Shown: positions 1 through 9,192, counted from the first letter of the stretch. The stretch: DNA of 64,000 bases from CALAGJ01 sp964293305 (GCA_964293305.1 CAXYYO010000013.1:17476-81475), one strand, 5' to 3'. Translations and numbers: made by a program. The notes: generated by a model from the letters alone, not told the origin.

Positions 1-344
1 CCAAAACCTTTTATTAATGGAATTAAAACCTTTATCTCACTACTCTCACCACTTTTACTAATTAATATAACGATATCGTCGGGTTGTATCATACCCAAAT
101 CACCATGAATGGCATCTGCAGCATGCATAAAAAGTGATGGTGTACCTGTAGAATTTAGTGTGGCAACAATCTTTTGAGCAATGATGGCACTTTTACCAAT
201 ACCAGTTACAACAACCCTTCCCTTAGTCTGGTGAATTAGTGTAACCGCTCTTTCAAAGTCATCATCAATAAAATTTAGTAGCCCATTTACCGAATCAGCT
301 TCTAGCTGAATGGTATTTAATCCAATTTTTTTAATATTTATCAT
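1..344 (-). CDS. kdsD: Arabinose-5-phosphate isomerase, KdsD/KpsF type (3' part missing)
   Basis: Only the first 114 or so codons are inside the window; the gene continues past base 1. Starting from ATG at 344 the protein shows an SIS sugar-isomerase fold: VTGIGKSAIIAQKIVATLNS, then FMHAADAIHGDLGM, then ILISKSGESSEIK, the order seen in KdsD/KpsF/GutQ. The family interconverts ribulose-5-phosphate and arabinose-5-phosphate, the first step of KDO synthesis for lipopolysaccharide, in the cytoplasm. It is divergent from recQ with 190 bases between the starts. The C-terminal CBS pair expected in full-length KdsD cannot be checked here. Confidence 0.85.
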   Translation of the reverse strand, partial: MINIKKIGLNTIQLEADSVNGLLNFIDDDFERAVTLIHQTKGRVVVTGIGKSAIIAQKIVATLNSTGTPSLFMHAADAIHGDLGMIQPDDIVILISKSGESSEIKVLIPLIKGF

Positions 345-396
345 ATAAAAATCTCTGCAAAGTTGTAGAATTTTTTTGTTTTTTAAAAAACTGCAA

Positions 397-425
397 TTTG
401 TTTATAATTTCTTTATATATATTTG
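397..425 (+). promoter_or_regulatory. Bacteroidota-type promoter for recQ
   Basis: TTTG at 397-400, 17 bases, then TATATTTG at 418-425 matches the Bacteroidota -33/-7 consensus (TTTG and TAnnTTTG). It would give a leader of about 100 bases before the recQ ATG at 535. Seen by eye; no transcript data. Confidence 0.5.
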
Positions 426-534
426 TTAGCCTTTTAGTAGTTAATAAAATATAATAAAAGTACATTCCTTGCGGGCTGGTTTAATATTTCTCCTACCAGA
501 AGATGTAAACAGAAAAAGAGAGAATTGATGTATT

Positions 535-2832
535 ATGGCAATGATGAATAGAACGGTAGTAAAGAAAACCGTAAAGAAAACAATAAAATCTTCCACACTT
601 AAAGTAGGTAAATCTCAAGGGCCGTTAATGGAGGGGGATTTAAATTTAATGGAATCCCTACAAAAATATTTTGGGTTTGAAAAATTTAAAGGCACTCAAG
701 AGCCGGCCATAAAAAATTTATTTAATGGGGAAGATACTTTTGTAATAATGCCCACAGGAGGTGGTAAAAGCCTTTGTTACCAGCTACCAGCAATGATGTT
801 ACCGGGCTGCGCAATTATTGTGAGTCCTTTGATTGCCCTAATGAAAAATCAGGTTGATTTAGTAAGGGGATACAGTGAAAAGGATAACGTTGCCCATTTT
901 CTGAATTCATCTCTAAATAAGGGCCAAATAAAAGAAGTTAAAGACGATCTCAGAGGAGGAAAAACCAAATTGCTTTATGTGGCTCCTGAAACTTTGACCA
1001 AGCAAGAAAATCTGGAATTTTTTAGTGATTTGAATGTTTCTTTCTTTGCAGTAGACGAAGCACACTGCATTTCCGAATGGGGTCATGATTTCAGACCAGA
1101 GTACAGACGGCTCAGAGAAATGATGATTGCCATCAATCCAGATAAACCCATGATGGCTTTAACTGCAACAGCTACACCAAAAGTACAAAGCGATATTGTA
1201 AAAAATATGGGTCTAAGAGATCCAAAAATTTTTATATCTTCATTTAACAGGACAAATCTCTATTATGAGATACAGCCTAAATTAAAAAAAGACCAGACCA
1301 TTAAAAGTCTGGTACGTTTTATTACCCAAATGGCTGGAAAGAGTGGAATTATATATACACTCAATCGTAAAACAACGGAAGAACTTGCTGATATTTTAGT
1401 AGCAAATAATATTAAAGCAGTTGCCTATCACGCTGGCCTCGATTCAAAACTAAGGGCCGACAGACAAGATTTATTTCTAAATGAGGATGTACAGGTAATT
1501 GTAGCAACTATTGCTTTTGGAATGGGTATTGATAAACCTGATATTAGGTTTGTTATACACTATAATATCCCAAAATCTATTGAAAATTATTATCAGGAAA
1601 CAGGCAGAGCAGGGCGTGATGGCCTTGAAGGAAAATGTGTTTTGTATTATAGTCATAAAGACGTTTCTAAGCTGGAGCATTTAATGCGAGACAAGCCTTT
1701 GAGCGAAAGAGAAGTAGGTGCACAGTTGATAAGTGAAACAGTAGCATTTGCTGAAAGTGCTGTATGTCGGCGAAAAATTTTACTCCATTATTTTGGAGAA
1801 GAATGGGATACAAAGGGTTGTAAAGCAACAGGTGGTTGTGACAACTGTAAACCAAAAGAAACAATCGAGGCCAAGGATGATGTATTAAAAGTATTTAAAG
1901 TAGTGAAAAGGTTGGATGAGAAATTTCCAATTGAATATACAATTAACATCATTATTGGTAAACTTACACCACAGGTAAACATGTTTAGGCATGAACACTT
2001 TGAAGAATTTGGTATTGGGAGTGATCGTGATGAACATTTCTGGAATAGCCTTATTCGTCAAATGTTGTTGTCAAATCTTATCAGAAAAGATATAGAAGAA
2101 TATGGTCTTCTGAAATTCTCCCCTCAAAGTGAAGTTTTCATCAAAAAGCCAACATCTTTCAAAATCGTACTCAATAATATTTATGAAGAATCTGATTTTG
2201 ATGATGATGAAGGAGAAAGCACAGGCGGTAGTGCAGCAGCAGATGAAAGATTACTTGCTATGCTCAAAGAATTAAGACATCAAGAAGGTAAGAAAAAGAA
2301 ACTTCCTCCTTTTGTAATTTTCTTAGAAAGCAGTTTACAAGATATGGCTACGCTTTACCCTACCTCAATGGCTGAATTAGAAAAATGTCAGGGTGTAAGT
2401 AAAGGCAAAGCGCTAAAATATGGTAAGCCATTTGTTGATCTCATAACAAGATATGTAGAGGAAAATGATATAGAAAGACCAGATGACTTTATAATGAAGT
2501 CAGTTATGAATAAAAGTAGTAATAAGATTTACATTATTCAGAATGTTGACAAGAAAATACCGTTGGAGACAATAGCAAAAAATAAGGATTTGCAATTGGA
2601 TGAATTGTTGGAGGAAATGGAAACTATTGTAGCAAGTGGTACAAGACTAAATCTTACATACGCTGTAGAAAATATGCTGGATGAAGATGATCAGGATGAA
2701 ATAATGGACTACTTTAAAAACTGTGAAACTTCTTCATTGGAAGCCGCACACGAAGAGCTGGCTGGAAGCGGTTTTGAATACGATCAGCTAAAACTGATGC
2801 GTATTAAGTTTTTAAGTGAATATGGAAATTAA
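535..2832 (+). CDS. recQ: ATP-dependent DNA helicase RecQ
   Basis: 3'-5' superfamily 2 DNA helicase of recombination and fork repair. Walker A MPTGGGKS is at about residues 72-79, the DEAH box (VDEAHCISEWGHD) at 174-177, and the helicase C domain carries ATIAFGMGIDKPDIR and QETGRAGRDG. The RQC zinc site has Cys411, 429, 435 and 438, followed by a winged helix and an HRDC-like domain at about 570-650. A C-terminal tail of about 100 residues follows. Ahead of the helicase core is a Lys/Thr-rich extension of about 35 residues. At 765 residues it is longer than E. coli RecQ (about 610), as is common in this phylum. Start is ATG 535; in-frame ATGs at 541 and 544 are alternatives. Confidence 0.96.
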   Translation: MAMMNRTVVKKTVKKTIKSSTLKVGKSQGPLMEGDLNLMESLQKYFGFEKFKGTQEPAIKNLFNGEDTFVIMPTGGGKSLCYQLPAMMLPGCAIIVSPLIALMKNQVDLVRGYSEKDNVAHFLNSSLNKGQIKEVKDDLRGGKTKLLYVAPETLTKQENLEFFSDLNVSFFAVDEAHCISEWGHDFRPEYRRLREMMIAINPDKPMMALTATATPKVQSDIVKNMGLRDPKIFISSFNRTNLYYEIQPKLKKDQTIKSLVRFITQMAGKSGIIYTLNRKTTEELADILVANNIKAVAYHAGLDSKLRADRQDLFLNEDVQVIVATIAFGMGIDKPDIRFVIHYNIPKSIENYYQETGRAGRDGLEGKCVLYYSHKDVSKLEHLMRDKPLSEREVGAQLISETVAFAESAVCRRKILLHYFGEEWDTKGCKATGGCDNCKPKETIEAKDDVLKVFKVVKRLDEKFPIEYTINIIIGKLTPQVNMFRHEHFEEFGIGSDRDEHFWNSLIRQMLLSNLIRKDIEEYGLLKFSPQSEVFIKKPTSFKIVLNNIYEESDFDDDEGESTGGSAAADERLLAMLKELRHQEGKKKKLPPFVIFLESSLQDMATLYPTSMAELEKCQGVSKGKALKYGKPFVDLITRYVEENDIERPDDFIMKSVMNKSSNKIYIIQNVDKKIPLETIAKNKDLQLDELLEEMETIVASGTRLNLTYAVENMLDEDDQDEIMDYFKNCETSSLEAAHEELAGSGFEYDQLKLMRIKFLSEYGN

Positions 2833-2850
2833 TTTATAATACCTAAGTAT

Positions 2851-2884
2851 AAAGAGGATCTGGTTAAAGGATCCTCTTTTTTAT
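2851..2884 (+). terminator. Rho-independent terminator of recQ
   Basis: A 10-bp stem AAAGAGGATC (2851-2860) / GATCCTCTTT (2870-2879) with a 9-base loop is followed by a T-rich run, 19 bases after the recQ stop codon. Confidence 0.85.
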
Positions 2885-2909
2885 TTTGTAAGTTCACGAA
2901 ACAATGTAA

Positions 2910-2962
2910 AACCCAGATTTTGCAGCTGACATTTACTGTCAATCAGCTGCAAAATCTGGGTT
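2910..2962. repeat. 20-bp perfect inverted repeat
   Basis: AACCCAGATTTTGCAGCTGA (2910-2929) is perfectly complementary to 2943-2962, around a 13-base spacer. The spacer can pair further (GAC/GTC at 2928-2930 and 2938-2940, as an alternative fold). It lies in the convergent gap between recQ and the acyl-CoA dehydrogenase gene, 26 bases after the recQ terminator. No long T-run flanks it, so it is not a canonical terminator. It could be a REP-like element, a transcription barrier or a protein-binding palindrome. Confidence 0.9.
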
Positions 2963-3033
2963 CAAATTCCGACTATTAAAAATTATACTAGCTTATAAAA
3001 TTTAAATTGATGATATACCTTATTGTCAGTCAT

Positions 3034-4830
3034 CTAAAAACAATAAGCACCAGCATCAATCATTTTACCGCTTACTCTTCTTCTTGCATCCTTGATATTA
3101 AATGGTTCTGTTTTTGTAAATCGCTTAATCCCAATCAGCATCATCCGTAATTCATCGCCTTCGGCAAAACTATTGAGAGCATCTCTGCCATTTTTATTAA
3201 TTCTATCTGCAGCATCACACATAAAACAACGAACCATATCAAGGTATATTGAAGCAGTTTCAGCGCCTTGTTTATCAGCAATTTTCATGGCACGAAGCAA
3301 TGCAGACTCTGCATGATAGGTATCAATAGCCATATCCGCAATATTCATCAATATTTCCTGCTCCTTATCCAGATTCATCATGAGCTTTTGTACAGCGGCA
3401 CCAGCAACCAACAAAATAGCTTTCTTAAAATTGGCAATAGCTTTCTTTTCATTAGCATAGATGTCTTCATCATCACCGGCACCAAAATCAGGAATGCTCA
3501 TAAGTTCTTTTGCAACAGACATGGCCGGCCCCATAAGGTCTAAACGACCTTTCATAGCTCGCTTTAGTGTCATATCTAAAATGAGTAACCGATTGATTTC
3601 ATTGGTTCCTTCATAAATCCTATTGATACGACTATCTCTGTAAGCACGAGATATGTTGTATTCATCACTAAATCCATTTCCTCCATGTATTTGTACCCCT
3701 TCATCTACAATAAAATCCAGAACTTCACTACCTACCACTTTAAGCATGGCGCATTCTATTGCATATTCTTCTGCTGCACCAAGTAAAGCTTCAGCAAAAG
3801 GTTTGCCCGATGCCTGCATAGCAGCTTCTTGGTCTTCTATTAATTTTGCTGTACGATATAATCCACTTTCGCAAACCCAAGCCCGAATAGCCATTTCTGC
3901 TAATTTATGTTTGATAGCACCAAAGTTTGCAATAGGTGTTTTAAACTGCTCACGGGTTATTGCATATTGTACAGAACTATTTATTGCCTGCTTGCTGCCG
4001 CCTTGTGTAGCTGCGCAAAGTTTCAGTCTGCCGATATTTAAAATATTAAAAGCAATAACATGTCCTTTTCCTATTTCACCTAGAATATTTTCCTTAGGCA
4101 CTTTACAATCTTGAAAATAGAGTTGAACGGTGGAAGAACCCTTGATGCCCATCTTATGCTCTTCCGGCCCTTGTGTAAAACCCTCATAACCTTTTTCAAT
4201 GATAAATGCTGAGAATTTATCTCCATCAATTTTTGCAAAAACGATAAAAACATCGGCAAAGCCACCATTGGTTATCCAACATTTTTGGCCATTCAATAAA
4301 TAATAACTGCCATCTGCACTCAGTGTGGCACTGGTTTTGGCGCCAAGTGCATCACTACCACTGTTTGGTTCTGTCAATCCATAAGCCCCCTTCCATTCGC
4401 CACTAGCTAATTTGGGTATGTATTTATTCCTTTGCTCATCATTACCAAAATATAAAATAGGCAATGAACCAATACCGGTATGCGCCGCTATGGCAACAGA
4501 AAAAGAATAACCAGCACCTAGTCCTTCATTGATAATAGTTGAGGTTACAAAATCCTTTCCCAATCCTCCAAATTCCTCAGGAAATGCTGTACCCAAAAGA
4601 CCTTGCTCACCAGCTTTTGCAAGTAAATTCAACATTAAGCCCGGCTCTAATTTATCTAAACGATCTACCACAGGATACACTTCCGTTTGTAAAAACTGAT
4701 GGCACATATCCATCACCATTCCCTGTTCTTCTGAGAAATCTTCAGGAGTAAAAATATCAAAAGGCGTACTTGTTTTTGTCAGCCATTCTCCACCTTTTAA
4801 TAGGGCAGCATTTGAAGTTATTGTTTCCAT
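3034..4830 (-). CDS. Acyl-CoA dehydrogenase family protein
   Basis: FAD enzyme introducing the 2,3-double bond in acyl-CoA during beta-oxidation, passing electrons to ETF. The central region has YGLTEPNSGSDALGAKTSA and KCWITNGGFADVF (flavin/substrate contacts). The C-terminal alpha domain has QIHGGNGFSDEYNISRAYRD and INRIYEGTNEINR, whose Glu fits the catalytic base. At 598 residues it carries an extra C-terminal helical region beyond the usual 380-400 residue core, like VLCAD-type and Bacteroidota homologues. It lies 35 bases downstream of a marR gene on the same strand, so co-transcription and control by that regulator are likely. The exact chain-length specificity cannot be read. Confidence 0.93.
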   Translation of the reverse strand: METITSNAALLKGGEWLTKTSTPFDIFTPEDFSEEQGMVMDMCHQFLQTEVYPVVDRLDKLEPGLMLNLLAKAGEQGLLGTAFPEEFGGLGKDFVTSTIINEGLGAGYSFSVAIAAHTGIGSLPILYFGNDEQRNKYIPKLASGEWKGAYGLTEPNSGSDALGAKTSATLSADGSYYLLNGQKCWITNGGFADVFIVFAKIDGDKFSAFIIEKGYEGFTQGPEEHKMGIKGSSTVQLYFQDCKVPKENILGEIGKGHVIAFNILNIGRLKLCAATQGGSKQAINSSVQYAITREQFKTPIANFGAIKHKLAEMAIRAWVCESGLYRTAKLIEDQEAAMQASGKPFAEALLGAAEEYAIECAMLKVVGSEVLDFIVDEGVQIHGGNGFSDEYNISRAYRDSRINRIYEGTNEINRLLILDMTLKRAMKGRLDLMGPAMSVAKELMSIPDFGAGDDEDIYANEKKAIANFKKAILLVAGAAVQKLMMNLDKEQEILMNIADMAIDTYHAESALLRAMKIADKQGAETASIYLDMVRCFMCDAADRINKNGRDALNSFAEGDELRMMLIGIKRFTKTEPFNIKDARRRVSGKMIDAGAYCF

Positions 4831-4865
4831 TGCTTTAATATTTAAGCATTATAAATTTTAAAAAA

Positions 4866-5327
4866 TTAATTGACTCTTATTGGTTCAGGACTAAGGTTGC
4901 TATATACTGTTTGCAAAACCATTCTTACAGTTTCAATATCCTGTTTATGTACACCTACAAGCGCTTCATCCATAGTTTGATTGGCTATTTCAATGGTTTG
5001 ATCTTGTAAATTTTTACCACTCTCAGTTAGGCAAATTTTATTAATTCTTCTATCTGTTTCAGATGCATTGCGCACTACAAAGTTTTGCTTTTCAAGATTA
5101 TCAATCAATCTCGTTATGCTGGGTTTATCTTTAAAACTTCTTATACATAACTCCTGCTGACTTAATTCATCCTCTTTCCATAAATGATATAAAATACCCC
5201 ACTGCTCAATCGTTATTTCCAGACCCGCAGCCCTAAAATTTTTTTGCATGCGACGCACCAATGCCAGGCTAGCTATGCCATTGAGCATACTATATAATTC
5301 CCCTCTTTTAAAATGGTTGTTTGACAT
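4866..5327 (-). CDS. MarR-family transcriptional regulator
   Basis: A 153-residue winged-helix repressor. The recognition region (LSQQELCIRSFKDKPSITRL) and wing (FVVRNASETDRRINKICLTE, with the MarR-typical D-x-R) are clear. ATG at 5327 is chosen; the in-frame extension to 5354 would need a TTG start and would read through the palindrome that looks like its operator. It precedes the acyl-CoA dehydrogenase gene in one probable operon, so the effector may be an acyl-CoA or fatty acid (inference from context). Confidence 0.9.
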   Translation of the reverse strand: MSNNHFKRGELYSMLNGIASLALVRRMQKNFRAAGLEITIEQWGILYHLWKEDELSQQELCIRSFKDKPSITRLIDNLEKQNFVVRNASETDRRINKICLTESGKNLQDQTIEIANQTMDEALVGVHKQDIETVRMVLQTVYSNLSPEPIRVN

Positions 5328-5330
5328 ACT

Positions 5331-5344
5331 GTTGTTTAGACAAC
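5331..5344. promoter_or_regulatory. Putative MarR operator
   Basis: GTTGT-TTAG-ACAAC, a perfect 5-bp inverted repeat with a 4-base centre, sits 4 bases upstream of the marR start codon. MarR proteins commonly bind palindromes of this size and composition over their own promoters, so autoregulation is likely. It may also affect the divergent hydrolase gene that starts at 5435. Confidence 0.55.
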
Positions 5345-5434
5345 TAAATTGCAAAACTGTGGAAATTCATAGATATTGCCAAGAAAATTTTCAGAATATT
5401 TTTTTGAACGTTGATAAAACGCAATTTGCAGCAG

Positions 5435-6262
5435 ATGAAGGAGCAATTTAGACAGTTAAAATACAAGAATTCAAAAATTGGATATTTTCTATATGGAAGT
5501 GGCAAGAGGCTTTTAATTTGTTTTCAAGGATACGGAGAGGAAAGCAATCAATTTAAAATACTATACCCCTATTTAGCTGAAAGATATACCATATTGTCGA
5601 TAGCATTCCCCTTTCATGATGGTACCATTTGGGGGGAATCACTAGATTTATTACCCGAAGATTGGGCATCTGTAATCAGAGAAATTATAGGTGCTGTATC
5701 AACAGAAAAACAATATACATACAACAATTTATCCTTAGCAGCATTTAGCATGGGCGGCCGAATAGGTTTTCATTTACTAGGTGAAAAGTTATTGCCATTT
5801 TCTGAAGCCGTGTTGATAGCACCAGATGGATTGAGGGTAAACCCTTGGTATTATTTGGCCACAAAAACAAAAGTTGGCAACGCCTTATTTAAATACACCA
5901 TGGCCAATCCGGGATGGGTTTTTCTAATTATGAATCCAATTGAAAAAATGGGACTACTGCCTAGCATTTTGCTAAAGTTTGCCAAGCGATACCTGGAAAA
6001 TGAGGAGGAAAGAAAATTATTATATCTCCGTTGGACAACCATGCGTAGATTTATAGCAGATAAAAATAAAATAAAGAAAGTTTGCACTGAGGAAGGCACA
6101 AATCTTACTTTGATATTTGGTAAATATGATCCAATAATTTTGAAGAAAAGGAGTGCCGCTTTGCGGAATATTTCCAACATCAGGATTGAAGAAATGGAAG
6201 CCAGTCATCAGTTGATAAAAGAAAAGTATGCGGCAAATCTGGCGGCATATTTTTCTGAATAA
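5435..6262 (+). CDS. Alpha/beta hydrolase
   Basis: A 275-residue single-domain cytoplasmic hydrolase with no signal peptide. After the oxyanion strand (LLICFQGYGEES), the nucleophile elbow AAFSMGGRIGF places Ser near residue 105. The acid is probably the Asp of LIFGKYDPII and the His that of EASHQLI. ATG 5435 is preferred over an upstream TTG at 5411. Substrate unknown. It is divergent from marR and followed 41 bases later by a glycosyltransferase. Confidence 0.85.
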   Translation: MKEQFRQLKYKNSKIGYFLYGSGKRLLICFQGYGEESNQFKILYPYLAERYTILSIAFPFHDGTIWGESLDLLPEDWASVIREIIGAVSTEKQYTYNNLSLAAFSMGGRIGFHLLGEKLLPFSEAVLIAPDGLRVNPWYYLATKTKVGNALFKYTMANPGWVFLIMNPIEKMGLLPSILLKFAKRYLENEEERKLLYLRWTTMRRFIADKNKIKKVCTEEGTNLTLIFGKYDPIILKKRSAALRNISNIRIEEMEASHQLIKEKYAANLAAYFSE

Positions 6263-6303
6263 AATCATTCGGCTGCAAATATCTATTCCCTTTTCTTTGC
6301 CAG

Positions 6304-7458
6304 ATGAGCTTTATAACGGTATGGATTTATATTACTGTAGCACTTTTACTGTGCTATATGCTCCTCATTCTATTATATTACCGTTGGTTTAAAAGGCTTA
6401 AACCCTATGCTATAAATCAAGGGGCCAGAATATCAAAACATAAATTCAGTATAATTATACCGGCAAGAAATGAAGCTGGCCAAATAGCGGTATGTATAGA
6501 GTCCATTATGGCCAATGCATATCCAGCGGATTCATTTGAAGTAATAGTAGTAGATGATTTTTCTACTGATTCCACTGCTGCTATTGTAACCCGTCTAAAA
6601 GAAAAATATAGTAACCTCCATATCATCAGACTGGCACATTGGCTTTCTTCACCCATTAACTCTTATAAAAAAAAGGCAATAGAAACGGGGATTGAACAAA
6701 GTGCTTATGAATGGATCATTACCACAGATGCAGATTGTATTGTGCCATGTCAGTGGTTAGAAAATTTTGACGCTTATATACAAGAGCACCCAGCAAAGCT
6801 GGTGGCTGCACCGGTAATGTTTACTTACAATGGTTCTGCCCTTCAGGCATTTCAGTGTTTAGATTTTCTGAGTTTGCAAGGCATAACGGCAGCATCCGTT
6901 TCTGCTGGTTTTCATAGTATGTGCAATGGTGCAAATTTATGTTATCAAAAAGAAGCATTTCATGCTGTAAATGGGTTTGCTGGAGTGGATGATATTGCCA
7001 GTGGAGATGATATGCTATTGATGTATAAAATACAACAAACTTACCAAAATAGTTGCGGGTATTTATTTAGCAGCGAGGCTATTGTACAAACAGCGCCAAT
7101 GCCCGATTGGACATCATTCATCAATCAGCGCATACGCTGGGCCAGTAAGGCAAACAGCTATAAAGATAAACGGATTTTTTATGTATTACTTTTGGTATAT
7201 TTTACTAATCTTTTCATCCTTAGTTATGTACCAATAGCTGTGTTTGACGTTTCGTCTTTATTATGGTTTATAATATTTGTAATAGCAAAAACCGTTATTG
7301 AATGGGCCTTTATGAATAGGGTAGCAAGGTTTTATAAAATGGAAAAAATGATGCCCTTATTTTTATTATTTCAGCCTATACATATTACCTACACGGTTAT
7401 AGCAGGATGGCTTGGCCGCTTTGGAAGCTATCAATGGAAAGGGCGCACTGTCAAGTAA
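6304..7458 (+). CDS. Membrane-bound family 2 glycosyltransferase
   Basis: 384 residues. An N-terminal membrane helix (about 2-27) precedes a GT-A domain with FSIIIPARNEAGQI, the nucleotide-binding VVVDDFSTDST, the metal-binding TTDADC and a QRIRWASK motif (Q-x-x-R-W, as in processive GT2 enzymes). Two or three hydrophobic helices follow from about 293 to the end. Expected role: transfer of an activated sugar onto a lipid or polysaccharide at the inner membrane; donor and acceptor cannot be told. The upstream hydrolase may be co-transcribed. Confidence 0.9.
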   Translation: MSFITVWIYITVALLLCYMLLILLYYRWFKRLKPYAINQGARISKHKFSIIIPARNEAGQIAVCIESIMANAYPADSFEVIVVDDFSTDSTAAIVTRLKEKYSNLHIIRLAHWLSSPINSYKKKAIETGIEQSAYEWIITTDADCIVPCQWLENFDAYIQEHPAKLVAAPVMFTYNGSALQAFQCLDFLSLQGITAASVSAGFHSMCNGANLCYQKEAFHAVNGFAGVDDIASGDDMLLMYKIQQTYQNSCGYLFSSEAIVQTAPMPDWTSFINQRIRWASKANSYKDKRIFYVLLLVYFTNLFILSYVPIAVFDVSSLLWFIIFVIAKTVIEWAFMNRVARFYKMEKMMPLFLLFQPIHITYTVIAGWLGRFGSYQWKGRTVK

Positions 7459-7469
7459 TAACATTGTCT

Positions 7470-7477
7470 TATTTTTG
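7470..7477 (+). promoter_or_regulatory. -7 promoter element (TATTTTTG) for the TetR gene
   Basis: TATTTTTG matches TAnnTTTG and ends 5 bases before the ATG at 7483. If used, the transcript would be leaderless or nearly so. I see no convincing -33 element. Confidence 0.4.
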
Positions 7478-7482
7478 CCTCC

Positions 7483-8076
7483 ATGGCAAGAATTCATACT
7501 GAAAAAGACACAAGCAGGAAGGAAGTTATCTTAAAAGCAGCAGCCTATTTATTTCATGAAAAAGGCTATAAAAGTGCAAGCATGAGAGACCTAGCCAGCC
7601 AAGTAGGTGTAGAGGCCGCAAGTTTGTATAATCATATTCGAAGTAAAACAGAACTGCTACATGATATCTGTTTTAATACTGCCAATTTATATTGGGACCA
7701 TTTGCATGAAATAGAAAAATCGGATGAAAGACCCATTGAAAAAGTTGAAAAATTGATTCGCTTTCATATCAACCAGATTATTTCAAATTATGAAGAAGTA
7801 TATGTAACCGACAGAGAATGGAAACATTTAACGGAGCCCTACCTTACCAATTACAGAAACCAACGCAGAGATTATAGAAAAAGTTTTGGCGCCATCATAC
7901 AAGCCGGTATCGATAATGGGGAAATACAACAAATTGATGCATCTACTGCTGTACTGATATTGCTACATGCAATTACAGGCGTAGAAAGTTGGCATAGAAG
8001 TACTGTGAAAATTTCTGCCGAAGAGCTTGAAAACAATATGTTAACCATTTTTATAAAAGGACTAAAAAAGCAATAG
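7483..8076 (+). CDS. TetR/AcrR-family transcriptional regulator
   Basis: 197 residues. The N-terminal helix-turn-helix (SMRDLASQVGVEAASLYNHI, then SKTELLHDIC) is typical; the remainder is an all-helical ligand domain. It sits 6 bases upstream of a PaaE-like reductase on the same strand, which is almost certainly co-transcribed. TetR-type repressors (PaaR) control phenylacetate catabolism in several bacteria, so phenylacetyl-CoA is a possible ligand (inference). Confidence 0.9.
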   Translation: MARIHTEKDTSRKEVILKAAAYLFHEKGYKSASMRDLASQVGVEAASLYNHIRSKTELLHDICFNTANLYWDHLHEIEKSDERPIEKVEKLIRFHINQIISNYEEVYVTDREWKHLTEPYLTNYRNQRRDYRKSFGAIIQAGIDNGEIQQIDASTAVLILLHAITGVESWHRSTVKISAEELENNMLTIFIKGLKKQ

Positions 8077-8082
8077 CCCAAT

Positions 8083-9153
8083 ATGTCAATGCATTTTGAA
8101 ACACTGTGTGTAAAGGAAGTAAAAGCAGAAACAGTAGATTGTATATCGGTCGTTTTTGATATACCCCAATCGCTAAAATCATCATTTCAATACCAACCCG
8201 GACAGCATCTAACACTTAGAAAAATGGTAGATGGCAAAGATCTGCGCAGAAACTATTCGTTGTGCAGCGCACCATTTGAACCTGAAATGCGCATTGCCAT
8301 AAAAAAAATGGAGCATGGTGCATTTTCTACATGGGCAAATGAATTTTTGAAAACAGGAGATAGTATAGAAGTAATGCCCCCTGCGGGAAATTTTTTGCAT
8401 AAACAAAGCACTCATCTTGAAAACTATGTAGGCATTGTCGCAGGCAGCGGCATCACCCCTATATTGAGTATCATGAAAACGGTATTAACACAGTCTAATC
8501 AAAGTAATTTCACATTAATTTATGGAAACAAAACAAGGCAAAGCATAATTTTTAAGGAGGAAATTGAAGCCCTCAAAAACAAATATATGGGCAGGGTACA
8601 AATTGTACATGTGCTCAGTAGAGAGAAAACCCTGACACCAATAAATCAGGGAAGAATTGATGCCGCAAAATGCGAGTCACTTTCTGCTACACTGCTACCA
8701 TTACATGCCGATGCTTATTACATTTGCGGCCCAGAAGAAATGATATTTTCAGTGCGTGATTTTTTGCAAGAAAGAGGGGTGGAAAAAGCCAACATTCACT
8801 TTGAGTTATTTACAACACAGGCAGCCATAAATAAAAAGATTGCCAATAAAGCGGTCAACCAAGAAGGGCCCACCAGCGAAATAACCATACAATTAGATGG
8901 CCGGGGGTTTTCATTTAATTTAGCTTTTGATAGTGATAACATTTTAGATGCCGCCCTCAGGCAGGGAGCAGATTTGCCATTTGCCTGCAAGGGCGGTGTA
9001 TGCTGCACCTGCAAAGCAAAACTTATAAGTGGTGAAGTGGAGATGGATGTAAACTATGGCCTTGAACATGAAGAAATAGAACAGGGTTTTATACTAACAT
9101 GCCAGAGTCATCCGCTTACGGAAAAAGTGCTGATAGACTTTGATGTGAAATAG
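8083..9153 (+). CDS. paaE: PaaE-like ferredoxin-NADP reductase with C-terminal 2Fe-2S domain
   Basis: 356 residues in three parts: FAD-binding barrel (RRNYSLCSAP), NAD(P)H domain (GIVAGSGITPILSIM and YICGPEEMI), and a plant-type ferredoxin domain with Cys302-x4-Cys307-x2-Cys310 and Cys340. This order and length fit PaaE, which passes NADPH electrons to the PaaAC phenylacetyl-CoA epoxidase. No paaA, B, C or D gene lies in the window, so it could instead serve another di-iron oxygenase. The gene follows a TetR regulator by 6 bases and ends at a shared bidirectional terminator. Confidence 0.85.
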   Translation: MSMHFETLCVKEVKAETVDCISVVFDIPQSLKSSFQYQPGQHLTLRKMVDGKDLRRNYSLCSAPFEPEMRIAIKKMEHGAFSTWANEFLKTGDSIEVMPPAGNFLHKQSTHLENYVGIVAGSGITPILSIMKTVLTQSNQSNFTLIYGNKTRQSIIFKEEIEALKNKYMGRVQIVHVLSREKTLTPINQGRIDAAKCESLSATLLPLHADAYYICGPEEMIFSVRDFLQERGVEKANIHFELFTTQAAINKKIANKAVNQEGPTSEITIQLDGRGFSFNLAFDSDNILDAALRQGADLPFACKGGVCCTCKAKLISGEVEMDVNYGLEHEEIEQGFILTCQSHPLTEKVLIDFDVK

Positions 9154-9192
9154 TTATAAAGGCTTTTGATATAGAGTTTATTTAACCTAAAA

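Noticed and set aside
2954..2975. GGGTTCAAATTCC resembling a tRNA T-arm
   Set aside because: The bases around the TTCAAAT loop do not pair, no acceptor or anticodon arm is present, and the left part belongs to the 20-bp inverted repeat.
3653..4114. 153-codon open frame opposite the acyl-CoA dehydrogenase
   Set aside because: It lies fully inside a well-supported gene, has no start context or domain, and is a composition effect.
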